From Perognathus longimembris pacificus (Eukaryota > Chordata > Mammalia > Rodentia > Heteromyidae), in NCBI RefSeq assembly GCF_023159225.1, contig NC_063177.1, forward strand, positions 15,276,673 through 15,340,672: a stretch of 64,000 bases of DNA. Direction: 5' to 3'. This document shows positions 20,439 through 30,873 of the stretch, piece after piece (the stretch's first letter is position 1; every line of letters begins with the position of its first letter). A program made the translations under genes and the position numbers. The notes below the pieces were generated by a model. The model worked only from the letters and a program-made list of their open reading frames with translations, was not told the DNA's origin and did no database searches.

Positions 20439-20583
20439 TGTTGGGGACACTCGGCTTCGAGTGCTTCTCCCGCCGGCAGGCGGAGCAGGGGGATAGGAGT
20501 GGCTAACAGCCACACAGCCCCAGGGCAGGAGAAGAGGCGGCCAGTCAGGACCACCCCCTTAAAGCTATAGCCGGTGCCCAACA
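20439..20583 (-). mobile_element. ERV-2 3' LTR with internal deletion
   Basis: On the plus strand it begins TGTTGGGGACACTCGG and ends GGTGCCCAACA. It is 145 bp against 534 bp for the partner at 26935-27468. The missing block of about 390 bp corresponds to about 26993-27380 of the partner and contains its TATA and polyadenylation words. Confidence 0.85.
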
Positions 20584-20990
20584 TCTCCCCCTTTTGTTTT
20601 TTGAACAGCAGGAGGTGCCCTACTTGAGAGTGCACCTGTTTTAGGTTGCCTTCCCCATGGGAGGTCGTACCTGTCTTTAGCTAACACCCTAGCTCTTCAG
20701 GCAAACCTACCTGCAGGGCCTGCCAGCCCAATGAGAGAACTCGGGGAGAGTGGGATTGGCATTCGAAAGAAAGCCCTGTTATTTCTGCCTTATGCCTGCG
20801 AACCACGGTAAGCAGCGGATTCTGATGGGTGTTGTGACTAACCTCATGGGATTCCCAATTGGTTAAAAGCAAAGGCCACTGTTGTCTGGACAGCCCTAGC
20901 CCATTGCTTACAATATAGGAGACCAATTTGTCTAGCGAAAGGCAATGTAAACATGATGCAAATGGGAACGTAAGGCGGATATAAGCACAA
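20584..20990 (-). repeat. Sub-LTR region X1 of ERV-2 (copy of 27469-27879)
   Basis: This is the internal sequence just upstream (minus strand) of the 3' LTR. It ends in a good polypurine tract, aaaagggggaga, touching the LTR at 20584-20595. The same roughly 410 bp, with only a few per cent of differences, occurs outside the other LTR at 27469-27879. Confidence 0.88.
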
Positions 20991-21118
20991 GCAATTGTAA
21001 CACAAGGCAGATGTAAGCATAAGCAATTGTAGCACAGGGCAGATGTAAACATAAGCAATTATAGCACAGGGCAGATGTAAACATAAGCAATTGTAACACA
21101 GGGCAGATGTAAGCATAA
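20991..21118. repeat. 32-bp minisatellite, four full copies
   Basis: Four consecutive 32-bp units start at 20991, 21023, 21055 and 21087 (gcaattgtaacac...gcagatgtaagcataa), with a partial unit before them. Units differ at only a few positions. It lies in the env-less 3' part of ERV-2. Confidence 0.95.
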
Positions 21119-21719
21119 GCACAAAGCAAATGGAGGGCCTCTCATCTGGCTCAGTTCAGAGGAAATAGGAGTTCTGGCCTGTTTCGGTGCCACTCAAGAT
21201 AACGCAGACAGCATTCCCTTTCCCCGGTGGTGAGGTAGAGGCAGGTTCAAGCTTTGGCGACTCTGGTGGTCCACAGCAGCCAAGGTGCTGGTAACTTAAC
21301 GCATGTGGTTAGTAAACACTTTATCATAAACATTGGAGCAAGGTGCTAAACCCTTACACCTATCTTGTCAACACTTTATCATAAACATTGAAGTAAGGTG
21401 TCAGAACCCTCAGCTCCTGTTTCCCTCCAATGGGATCCCCTAAGTCTAGCAGCAGGGGGAGAGCAAAAGGGGAACAATAATGCAATACCCCTTTCCAGTT
21501 CTTGTGCAAAGCCGTTGGCAAAATTGCCACCGCAAAACATTGAGCCAGAAAGACGCCAAGGCGGAGTCCAGGAAGCGAACAGGGAAGGGAAAATGGCTGC
21601 CTCCGGTGTCATCTACCGCTGATGCATGCAGGCAGGCTTCCCTTATTTCCATGGAAGAGCAGGGAGGAATCCACCACTGTCTTTGTTTTCTCCCTAGAGA
21701 GAACAAGGAGAGACATTCC
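21119..21719 (-). other. ERV-2 3' internal region, no env recognised
   Basis: This region lies between integrase and the minisatellite on the minus strand. It includes a 55-bp direct repeat (aacactttatcataaacattg at 21315 and 21370). A short open frame at 21706-21446 has no motif I recognise and could be a decayed env leader. Confidence 0.5.
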
Positions 21720-22716
21720 TCAAGAGCAAGTGCCCTTGGGTGGACATTTTGATGAACAATATTTTAAGTCTCTAGCTGCTATCCAGATTGGACTTGGTTC
21801 TCCAGTAAGGAAAACGCATGCGAAGCCCCTTCTCACACTGATAAGTGGGTCTGGGCCTCGCCATGCTCCTGTTAGGGGGTCCTTCCAACCGACTTCCACC
21901 TTTAAATAAGGTGTCTGGTTTGACCAATGTCTCTGGAAAGTTGACAGAGGTTGGTCCTTGGAGAGATTTAAAATATTTAATGTAAACATAGCTATCCTTA
22001 ATTGGTCATGGGGGCTGCCCCCCTTTTTGTTTTAATAATTGGTCCTTTAGGGTTTTATTATGCCTCTCAATTATGGCCTGACCCCTCAGGTTGTATGGTA
22101 TTCCAGTGGTATGTTTAAAATTCCACATTTGGAAAAATGTCTGCAATGGCTTGCTAATAAAGCAAGGTCCATTATCTGTCTTTACCTGTAGGGGAAGCCC
22201 CAGGATAGCAAAACATTGTAGAAAGTGGCTTTCAGCATGCCAGGCCCTTTCACCTGAATGGGCAGTTTCCCAGCACGCGTGTGAGTGGGTGTCTATGGAC
22301 ATAAATATATATTTTAACCTTCCAAAGGGAGCATAGTGGGTTACATCAGTTTGCCAAATAACATTAGGCTTAAGGCCTCTGGGGTTAACCCCAGAAGATT
22401 GCAGAGGTGGGACCTGCAGAAATGGCATACATGATCTGCACGTCCTGATGATCTTTTTTAAATCCTTCACAGGAACTGAAAGGAACCTCTGATGTAGCCC
22501 TCTCCAATTTAAATGCGTACGCTCATGGAGTCTTTGGGCCATTTGAAGGTTTTGAGGCTGTGTAACAGCTGTAGCTATAACAGTCCCATTAGTGGCCAGA
22601 TGATCAGCCATTTGATTACCTTGTGCAAGGTTCCCAGGTAGTCCTTGGTGCCCGCGAAGGTGCTGCAAGAATATAGGCTCAGCCCATTCTTTTAATAGAG
22701 ACCTGACTTGGATCAT
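21720..22716 (-). pseudogene. ERV-2 integrase with RNase H tail
   Basis: The frame at 22716-22006 starts in the end of RNase H (HLRGHQGLPGN..., NQMADHLAT). It continues with the HHCC zinc domain (HERTH...CRSCMPF) and the DDE core: D in WQTDVTH, D in VKTDNGP and E in AIIERHNK. The C-terminal DNA-binding domain (VGWKDPLTGAWRGPDP) lies at 21989-21720 in a different frame, so at least one frameshift separates them. All three catalytic acids remain, but the gene is broken and its upstream part is split by a SINE. Confidence 0.88.
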
Positions 22717-22735
22717 TAGAGGAGTAATTGGATTT

Positions 22736-22967
22736 CTATCTAATTTTTTTTTTTTTTTTTTTTTGGCCAGTCCTGGGCCTTGGACTCAGGGCCTGAGTAC
22801 TGTCCCTGGCTTCTTCCCGCTCAAGGCTAGCACTCTGCCACTTGAGCCACAGCGCCGCTTCTGGCCGTTTTCTGTATATGTGGTGCTGGGGAATCGAACC
22901 TAGGGCCTCATGTATCCGAGGCAGGCACTCTTGCCACTAGGCTATATTCCCAGCCCCTATCTAATTT
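22736..22967 (-). mobile_element. IDL-Geo SINE in ERV-2 RNase H
   Basis: A minus-strand dimer with a long T run (22744-22764). It is bounded by an 11-bp duplication, ctatctaattt, at 22736-22746 and 22957-22967. Confidence 0.93.
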
Positions 22968-23890
22968 AATATATGAGGACACCAGGGTTGGTAACAGATT
23001 AACTACATACAAACTGTCAGAAAATAGGTTCATCGGCTGTTTGACATGGGTTAATGCCAGGGCAACTGCGTACAGCTCATTAAACTGTGCAGACCCCATA
23101 ACTGCCTCAAAGTAGTGGGTGTTTTCTTTCCCAACAGCAGGGGAGGAGGCAGAATATACCACCGCGGCAGACCCTGCCCTTCCCCCATCTGTAAAAACAT
23201 TTACAGCCTTGATAAGAGGCCTGGTAGAGAAAAGTATGGGAGGGGTCCACTGTAACCTGGAAAATGAGGTTACCCACCTCGAAGTGCCATAATGGCAGTC
23301 TAACTTCCCCATAAAACCCTCCAAGGCACTAGACACCTGGTTATTGTTTCTTCTAACCCATTCAAAATCTGACAGCTGGTAGGGAATGACTAGCACATCA
23401 GGATCTTGCCCACAGTGTCTCAGAGAGGTATCCCTGCCCTTAATTACCAGGCCAGCTAGCTGGTCTAGCTGGGGATAAACCCTGGGAGGTCCTCCTACTG
23501 ATGTGTGCACCCATTGGAGAGGCTCGCCTGACTGGGTAATAACGGCTGAGGAAAGCTCTGAGCTGGGAAGGATCCAAAGGCAAAGGGGGTACTCAGGCTT
23601 ACAGCGAGCCAACTGTGCCATATTTAGGGCCATTTGGATTTTTTGGAATATTGCTTGAAGTGATGGGTTATTGTAATAACATCAGTGGGGGCTTTACCCT
23701 TTAGAGAGTCATGGAGCGGAAGCAGCTCCTCTGTAGGCAGATGAAGCCAAAGCCTTAGCCAATTAGTCTCACCCAACAGTCTTTGCAACTCCACCAAAGT
23801 AGAAGATGACTGGAAGGATATCTGGGGCCTAACGGGGCAAACAGAATCTAGTCTAAGTTCTGCCCCCGAGATCTTAAAGAGGTATACCTT
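22968..23890 (-). pseudogene. ERV-2 RT connection and RNase H
   Basis: An open frame covers 23633-22968. The connection domain is followed by RNase H with D in VFTDGG (near 23189), E in FNELYAV and D in FSDSLYV. The fourth acid lies beyond the inserted SINE. Upstream (23890-23634) is decayed RT thumb sequence. RNase H would remove the RNA template during reverse transcription; here it is split by the SINE. Confidence 0.85.
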
Positions 23891-23896
23891 CTGAAT

Positions 23897-24715
23897 CTAG
23901 TCACTGGCTATATGCAGTCCCCCTCTTTGCAGGAGTGTTCGTAACCTCCTATAGGCGGGGTCCAGCACTTGGGCACCTGCTGCCCCAATAATGATGTCAT
24001 CCTTATAAAATAATATCTGACTGGCTCTGAAGAGGTTGGAGGACCTGTGACACAAAATGTTTTGTTTTGGTTTTTTTTTTTGGCCAGTCCTGAGCCTTGG
24101 ACTCAGGGCCTGAGTACTGTCCCTGGCTTCTTCCCGCTGAAGGCTAGCACTCTGCCACCTGAGCCACAGCGCCCCTTCTGGCCGTTTTCCATATATGTGG
24201 TGCTGGGGAATTGAACTGAGAGCTTCATGTGTAGGAGGCAAGCACTCTTGCCACTAGGCCATATTCCCAGCCCCCAATGTGACACATAATGTTGACAGGA
24301 GGCTAGACTATTAGCCATGCCCTGAGGTAGGTAGGACTACCCACTCATACCTTTGGTCTGGCCCCTGGTAGTTAACTGAGGGGACGGAGAAGGCAAACTT
24401 CTCACAGTCCTGCAGGTTAAGGGGAATGGAAAAGAAACAGTCCTTGATGTCAATTACAATGAAAATCCAATCCTGAGGAATGGAGGGGATCCATGGCAGC
24501 CCCTGTAAAGGGGTGCCTGCAGGAATTATCCGCTCATTAATTTTTCTTAGGTCCTGTAACATCCTCCATTTACCTGAGGCCTTTTGTATAACAAACACAG
24601 GGCTGTTCCAAGGGCTTAACGAGGGTCTAATATGTCCTAGGGACAATTGTTCTGATATTATTTCCTTTAATCTTTCTAACTTTTTAAAGGAGAGTGGCCA
24701 CTGTACCACCCACAC
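23897..24715 (-). pseudogene. ERV-2 reverse transcriptase core
   Basis: The fingers and palm at 24715-24311 include SPWNSPVFVIQKASGKWRM, LRKIN and motif A (IVIDIKDCFFSIPL). The active-site loop lies beyond the inserted SINE at 23997-24008 and reads YKDD, where retroviral enzymes usually have YMDD or YVDD. The SINE plus small frame changes split the domain, so no enzyme is made. Confidence 0.9.
24047..24292 (-). mobile_element. IDL-Geo SINE in ERV-2 RT
   Basis: A minus-strand dimer between tgtgacacaaaatg (24047-24060) and tgtgacacataatg (24279-24292), a 14-bp duplication with one mismatch. Confidence 0.9.
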
Positions 24716-24765
24716 TGGGGGACCCAGGAGCCATTGAATGGCGGGGATGGTAGGAACAGTGGCCC

Positions 24766-25271
24766 TTAGAATTGGGGGTGAGGCCCTGTTGGAGGAACGG
24801 GAGCCTGCTGCCCCGAGGCCTTAAAGGGAGGCACTCCCTGATAGTCGCTAGGGTCACCTGACAGGCCATGACCTTTGGTGATCGAGGCCTCAGCTTCCCC
24901 TAAAATACCCCGTCCTAGCAGATTATCTGTTAAGCCCGTCATTACCAGGGGATGCACTTCTCCCTTATTACCATCCATATCATTCCAGGCAAGCCAGTCC
25001 CTGGTTACTTCACTCCCAACTTTACCCCCCACCCCTGACGTCTGAGGCTGGGGGTCAGTTGCCACCACAGGGGAACCTCCTCTTTTCTTAGTATAGTCCG
25101 GTCTGCTTCGGTGTCAGTTAAGTATTGGAACCTTTTCCTGGCTATAACAATTTCTGTTTTTGGCTTAATTCCCGGGACTATTGGGACTGCCCAGTGGGCC
25201 TCAGGCTGGTCACTAGGCTGGTCGCTAGACTGGTCGCCTCCTTTGGGTGACGGGGCTAGAGGGCGCCCCAC
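24766..25271 (-). pseudogene. ERV-2 protease region
   Basis: Retroviral aspartic proteases carry a DTGAD or DSGAD active site. Here the motif reads LTDTEADRTI at about 25103-25120, with Glu in place of the glycine. A downstream NLLGRGIL block (24925-24890) resembles the conserved C-terminal retropepsin segment. Two overlapping frames (25271-25005 and 25068-24766) show a frameshift. Confidence 0.75.
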
Positions 25272-25394
25272 TATTAGTTTAAAGGCTTCCCCCCAGCATC
25301 AAATATGGACTTGCAATCCTTTCACCAATGAAATCCCTTCTTGCACCGGGGTGGGGGGCAAGGTGTTTTAGGTAGCACCTTAGCCTAGCCTGAG

Positions 25395-26829
25395 GGTTGT
25401 CCTCATGAGGCATGAGACTTTATGGGGCCTGAAGGACACTTCCTCTTAAGGTGGCCTTGGCAGCCACATCCGTAACAGCGCCCCTTGCTTACCTCATTGG
25501 TCAGGGCAGGATCGGGCTCCTCAGTAAGCGAAGCAGTCAGCGACTGTGTCTGGTGGACCTGAGTACTGATATCCTAACAGGCAAATACCCAGGTTTCCAT
25601 AGGCCTATCCTTCATTCCTGCACAAGCTAGTTTCTGGTCTGGGGTCATTCCGTCCCACACCAGGGCCCTGACAAGTTGGTCCAGCTGGGACCCAGGAACC
25701 TTTTCCTGAAGACTTCCCTCCACCCTCTCGATAAAGGCGGCAAGGTCTTCTGTTGCCCCTTGAGTAACTATTATTTTCAGGGTCTTTGAGGGCCTCTTCC
25801 CTAAGCTTTACCACGCCATCAATCCCAGGGTCCACACCTGCTCCCTATAGGAGGTGGGAAGAGCGGCCTGTTGAAAGCCTGTAGCATACGGATCAGTGGG
25901 CCCAAACAGCATTTCAAAGGTTATGGGAATTGGGGGGTTGGCAGCTTGATATCTCTCAGCCTGGGAACAGCATGCATGCCTAAAAGAGGCACACCAGTGT
26001 ATGTACTGTGTTCTAGAAAGCAGGATCTGACCTAAGTGCCTCCACCCCTGGGCAGTGGAAAATCGATGAGCCAGGCCACGGAGGAGGGCCTGGGCCCAAG
26101 CAGAGTTGGGTCCCCTTTCAGCGACCACTTTTCTAAGTTCTCAAAAGTCCTTGGCCTCCCAAGGTTCCCACCTGTTTGAGATGCATCCCAGTTCAAAATC
26201 TGCCGGGGCGTCCGTGCTTGGTGAGTGAGCGCCACGGCAGCTGCAGAGCAGCAGCTCGGCAGGCTTCCTCGGGTCCGTAAGAGTCAGGGCAGAGTGTCCG
26301 GTGGGGGAGGGGTGGTGCAACAGCAGAAGCTGTCGCCTACCCCACTCCTCTGCCGTGTGCCTTGGGAGCACGGCATCTGGTCCTGGACCCTGGAGGCCAG
26401 GCCCATAACTGAGGTCAGGCCAATGCTCATCCGTGGTTCCATGGGGGCGGGGCGTGGAGCCCCCCTCCTGCTGGTTTGTGGGAGGGCCGTCTCCCTCCCC
26501 TTCAGGACTCTTCTTTGCAGCCCTTTCCTGAACCCATGGGTTCTCTCCTGATGGGTCTGGGGAAAAGCAGGCTTTAAGAGATTTGATGATTGGGAAGATC
26601 ACAATAGGAAGTTCCTCTCCCAAGTCAGATTCCTTGCCTTCCAGTTCCCTTGCCCCACCCAGTCCCATGTCTCCCACAAGACAGCTTTAATCAACCACAG
26701 GGCAGCACTAGGCAGCTCCTCCCAAATCCGTGTGGCATAAGAATCTGAAATATCCGGTCCAGTATTTTGGAGCATGAACCTTAAAATCTTAAGAGGCGGG
26801 TCGCTCCACTGACTTTGGGTTTGCCCCAT
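25395..26829 (-). pseudogene. ERV-2 gag
   Basis: The start at 26829 gives MGQTQSQ, a myristoylation-type N-terminus. Matrix runs to about 26600. A proline-rich stretch follows (about 26550-26250), then capsid (about 26240-25560) with a major-homology-like segment (GATEDLAAFIERVEGSL near 25770-25715). The nucleocapsid has one zinc knuckle, C-X2-C-X4-H-X4-C, near 25480-25430 (CYGCGCQGHLKRKC). Several frame changes break it. Gag would form the particle core; this copy is dead. Confidence 0.87.
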
Positions 26830-26913
26830 GGGGGATGCCCTTACCTCCGTGAAGGGTTACTTGGCTCGCCAGTGGAGCTTCTAAGCCCAGGTTCGTTCAC
26901 AGCACATTCGTTC

Positions 26914-26931
26914 GCCCCACGTGGGTGCCTA
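26914..26931 (-). other. ERV-2 primer binding site (Lys-1,2-like)
   Basis: The minus strand just after the LTR reads AGGCACCCACGTGGGGCG. This matches the tRNA-Lys1,2 primer site with a one-base deletion and a couple of mismatches. Confidence 0.7.
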
Positions 26932-26934
26932 TTA

Positions 26935-27468
26935 TGTCAGGGACACTCGGCTCCGAGCGCTTCTCCTGCCAGCAGGAGGAGCAGGGAGCATATCCCAGGG
27001 GGGCAGAGTCGAGATGAGGTAGAGCCATGAAACCGCCCACCTCAAGCCCCCCTTATGTTTAAAGCAAGACTCAGGACGCAGGCGTCTTTTGGGGAGCCGT
27101 CAGGCAAACATCCGTTTAATAAAGGGAAAGACAATTACATTTATAGCAGTAATGACGTCAGGAAGAGGAGGGACTTGGAACGGTTAACTAGGTACTAGTG
27201 ATAGGCTGATGAGCTGTCCATCCAAGGGTGGCATCCTAGGACCTCCTCCACGGGTTAATATCACATCCCACAGGACCACCCTCTTGGGCTCTGGCCAGCG
27301 CCATTTTGACACACATGTGCTTTGAGATGGGAGGCGGGGCTGGTTAGCTACCTCTTCCGGTTCCGGACCCAGAAGGGGGAAGGAGTGGCTAGCAGCCATC
27401 AGCCCCAGGGCGAGAGAAGGGGCAGCCAGTCAGGACCGCCCCCTTAAAGCTGTAGCTGGTGCCCAACA
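26935..27468 (-). mobile_element. ERV-2 5' LTR (shared LTR of a tandem)
   Basis: A 534-bp LTR, minus strand TGTTGGGCACC...GTCCCTGACA. A TATAAAT word (27139-27145) and ATTAAA (27115-27120) suit promoter and polyadenylation roles. A polypurine tract (aaaagggggaga) touches its outer edge at 27469, so it also has the features of a 3' LTR. Confidence 0.9.
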
Positions 27469-27879
27469 TCTCCCCCTTTTGTGTTTTGAACAGCAGGAGG
27501 TGCCCTACTTGAGAGTGTGCCTGTCTTAGGTTGCCTTCCCCATGGGAGGTCGTACCCATCTTTGGCTAACACCCTAGTTCTTCAGGCAAACCTACCTGCA
27601 GGGCCTGCCAGCCCGATGAGAGAACTCGGGGAGAGTGGGATTGGCATTCGAAAGAAAGCCCTGTTATTTCTGCCTCATGCCTGTGAACCCTGGTAATCAG
27701 CGGATCCTGATGGGCGTTGTGACTAACCTCGTGGGATTCCCAATTGGTTAAAAGCAAAGGCCTCTGTTGTCTGGACAGCCCTAGCCCGTCGCTTACAATA
27801 TAGGAGACCAATTTGTCTAGCGAAAGGCAATGTAAACATGATGCAAATGGGAACGTAAGGCAGATATAAGCATAAGCCT
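27469..27879 (-). repeat. Sub-LTR region X2 (copy of 20584-20990)
   Basis: The same sequence as X1, including the polypurine tract, but on the far side of the 5' LTR. Homology stops at about 27879, where X1 enters the 32-bp minisatellite. Confidence 0.88.
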
Positions 27880-28060
27880 TGGTGATTATCTTGTCTTTTA
27901 CTCTCAGATCTGGACTCCACTGGGATGCAGAGCCTTTTAGGCCCAAGGATGTGTCGAGGTGAGATATGAGCAGGGATGGTGCCAATGTTAGTGATGGCTG
28001 CTGATGGCATTTTCAATGTCAGCCATGAAGGAAGGGAGCAGGATGTTGGGGTTAGGGTAT
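27880..28060. mobile_element. Possible old LTR fragment
   Basis: It shares 'tctggactccactgggat' and flanking text with the reverse complement of about 49790-49910. The repeat family is not named. Confidence 0.3.
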
Positions 28061-29305
28061 TGGACATCCTGGGTGAGTTAGCAGGAGAAATAATCTACGA
28101 GTGCCTTAGTGTCTTTTCAAGCTTGCCTAGTCTGTGTGATAATCTCCAGGACAAGTTTTCAGGACTGAAATCTTTTCCTTTTGCCCTCTTTCTGTCTCTC
28201 AAGATTTTGCTACTCTGCAGAAGTATTTGGTTTAAGGGTCACTATTTACAATCTTGTTACTAACAACAGTGCTTATAGTTATTAATTCGCATGCATTTTA
28301 TTCTCCTATGATCACATTGTTTCAGTACAATAACTGTGTGAGATTGGATTTAGTACAGTACTTCTTCAGCCTTCTTTTATTTTACTTTAATCTTTGCAGT
28401 TTTAATAAACTTGGAACAGGTCTCCTATCCAAGGCCGTGATTAAAATGATCCAAAAGAGCTCAATAATCTGCATTTCAATGGTAAAGCACGTATTTGCTC
28501 CTACATGCAGTTATTCATGGGCTATTCACCTCCATCACATTGTGATTTATTGAACACGCAAAATCTGAGCTACAGCACCAGAATCAGGCATTTCACAGAA
28601 ACCCAGGTGAGTTGAATGCATGCTAATTTTAGAAACATTGTTCCTGAGAGATTCTTATGTGCATCCATGTTGAGAACTGTAGATTTTATTCCTTCAGAAG
28701 AGGTGGCATTTGTTGAGTTACCAGCACTGACACCAGCAGGTGACCTCTGCACATGATTCCCCACAAGACACAGGTTTCACTTACTCACAGGAATGTAGAC
28801 ATGGGGTTCTATGGTCCTTCATTAATTCTCCCTCGATTATATCAATGCTTAATATCCAAGTGCACAAACTGTTAATGCAGCTAAGTCAAACGCCACCTGC
28901 TGGGTGAAGACACAGCAGTGGATTTGGCTGTTATTTTAGAGACAGAGCTTTCCCCATCTCTCTGTGCAGCCCTCTGCATTGTCAGTATCGAGACGTACTG
29001 AAATTTATTAGTCAGGATTATTGAGAAGAAAACAGAATGGTTCAGGAGGATTTATCTGAAGAATAGTGCACACCCTCTGAGTGACTCACACGTCTGCTAC
29101 CTAAGACCTGGCAGCAGCTTGGAATGGCTACAGGCCTGGAGGCTCAAGTTTTGGGTTCTACAGCATTTCAAAACAGAGTTCTTCAAGAGACTGAAGTATC
29201 CCTCTTAAGTCCTTCAACTAATATTCCTTCAACTGATTTCATGTGGGTTATCCCATGAATGTCTACTAATTTAAATGTGAAGAATATTAAAATTCCCTTC
29301 TCAAC
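28061..29305. other. Intergenic, no gene seen
   Basis: No coding signal is recognised. A hAT-type MITE-like trace lies at 28560-28700 on the minus strand (phrases shared with 1935-2055). Confidence 0.45.
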
Positions 29306-29480
29306 ACTGATGAAAGTGAACTATATAATTCGTGGGAGGAGATGGAAGGGAGGAAATGGGAGAAAACGAGGGAACAGATGACACTGTATGAAAGGAAATG
29401 TACTTATTACTTGACACATGTAAATGTAACCCCTGTATATCACACTATAGTAACAATAAAGTAAATTTAAAAAACCACCA
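29306..29480 (+). mobile_element. L1 3'-UTR fragment
   Basis: Plus-strand 'gggagaaaacgaggg', 'atgtaaatgtaacccctgtatatcac' and 'caataaagtaaatttaaaaa' are the shared L1 3' end ending in poly(A). Confidence 0.7.
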
Positions 29481-30853
29481 TCACAGAAACATCATGACTT
29501 GGTGTTTACAAAAACTTAAGAGTCTAAGCTGATGCATCAAATAATTGATCAAAAATGATATAATTGGCTGTGGACAAATTCACAACAGGGCTAAGCAAAA
29601 TATATACTTCCTTTGTTCTTCTCCCTATATTTATAAAATGCTCATTCTATTGATTTTTCCCTACAACAATGTAATTAATGAGCACATGTGGAGGGAAGCA
29701 CAAGGATTTGTCATCAGTATCAGCTCTCTAACATACCATAATATTTTTTTTCAGAAATACAAAATCACATCTGTGAAATGGATCATAGATTGTTACAAGT
29801 TAGTGATGAATGGGTTACTCTAATGATTCTACCTTAAGGGAATATTTAAGAGGAGTAGTTATTCTAACTGAATTTTCTGCTTTAAAGTTTGAAAGAATGT
29901 ATGGAACACAGCCACATATATTCACGAAGCTTTTGTTAGAGGCAGGTGCTGTGTCAGTCACTGGCCCTGCTGCAGGCATGGCCTTCTGTGTATGGAATAC
30001 CAGCTAGCAGGGAAGTCAGGTGGAAACCTGTGATCAGGGTTCTTGAATGTTGTGAGATGAGCATAGGATGCATTGAAGCTCTGGAAGAGGCTTTACCTTG
30101 TCTGAGGAGGTTGCACTGCAAAGCCCTCATCATGTGATGTATACCTGAAGGATAACTTGGAGAAACCAGGGGAAGAGACAGTAAAAAAGATGAAGTGAGA
30201 CAGGAGAAACAGCTAGTGTTGGTGACTGAGGGAAGGAAGTTATGAATATTAAGCTAGGCATGATTTTAGGGTCACTGCTTTGGAGTTAGACTCATGTCAG
30301 GTACCAAAGCATTTGTGCCCTTGAAAGAAAATTTACATTTATCTTAACAGCAAATAATCCATGGAAGCACCAATTAGGAGAGAGATGCTCAGATTACTAC
30401 CTTAAAATGCCGCAGGCTGAATGAAACAATTGGTTAGAATGGTCTGCAGGATGGAGAGATATCTGCACATCTATTTTTAATGGTAATCTAAGATAATACA
30501 GTGTATTGGTTTCTCTTGGGGTATATAAAGAATTTAAGAGGACAGGGTTTAAAAAAATCCTCAGGCCCACCAATATATAAGCTGATGAGTCAATTTCAGT
30601 TGCTTAGGCTGCTGGCTGGACAGGCTAGGAGAAAAACCAATGCATTTGTAACTGAAAGGAATAGACAAAGCATTTATGGAAAGACAGAGAACTGAAATAT
30701 GTTTAAGACTTAAGGAAAAGTTATAAAAAGCACCTAGAGTGTACACATTAAGTTTAGGAATTATAATGCTATTGCTATAAATCATTTTCAAACATGTCAC
30801 TATTCATGAACCTAGAAATCGATTCAGATTTTCAATGATGGTTACTTTCTCTT
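29481..30853. other. Upstream region of the OR pseudogene
   Basis: No coding exon is identified. Parts (about 29910-30230) show scattered similarity to 60500-60770, upstream of the intact plus-strand OR, which suggests these flanks were duplicated with the gene. Confidence 0.4.
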
Positions 30854-30857
30854 AAAG
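30844..30857 (+). promoter_or_regulatory. Candidate splice acceptor of the OR pseudogene
   Basis: actttctcttaaag, 16 bases before the ATG, matches the acceptors of the two intact copies. Confidence 0.55.
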
Positions 30858-30873
30858 ATAATAGAGTCATAAT

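Larger units (their letters stand above)
20439..27468 (-). mobile_element. ERV-2: class II provirus, env-less, decayed
   Basis: Read on the minus strand: 5' LTR (27468-26935), Lys-type primer site, gag, pro, RT, RNase H, integrase, about 1.1 kb without a recognisable env, a polypurine tract and a deleted 3' LTR (20583-20439). LTR ends are TGTTGGG and its inverse. The RT and RNase H regions each carry a later IDL-Geo SINE. Many stops and frameshifts are present, so no product is expected. The loss of env recalls intracellular class II elements such as IAP or MusD, but I cannot place it in a named family. Confidence 0.9.

Noticed and set aside
20991..21118. Regular 32-bp repeats as a CRISPR array
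   Set aside because: Units are head-to-tail without spacers, inside a mammalian ERV; it is a minisatellite.
21398..21909. Plus-strand open frames of 74-95 codons
   Set aside because: They are antisense to decayed ERV-2 sequence and show no motif.
26141..26677. 178-codon minus-strand frame as a separate gene
   Set aside because: It lies between matrix and capsid of ERV-2 gag and overlaps them; proline-rich gag sequence or a shifted frame explains it.
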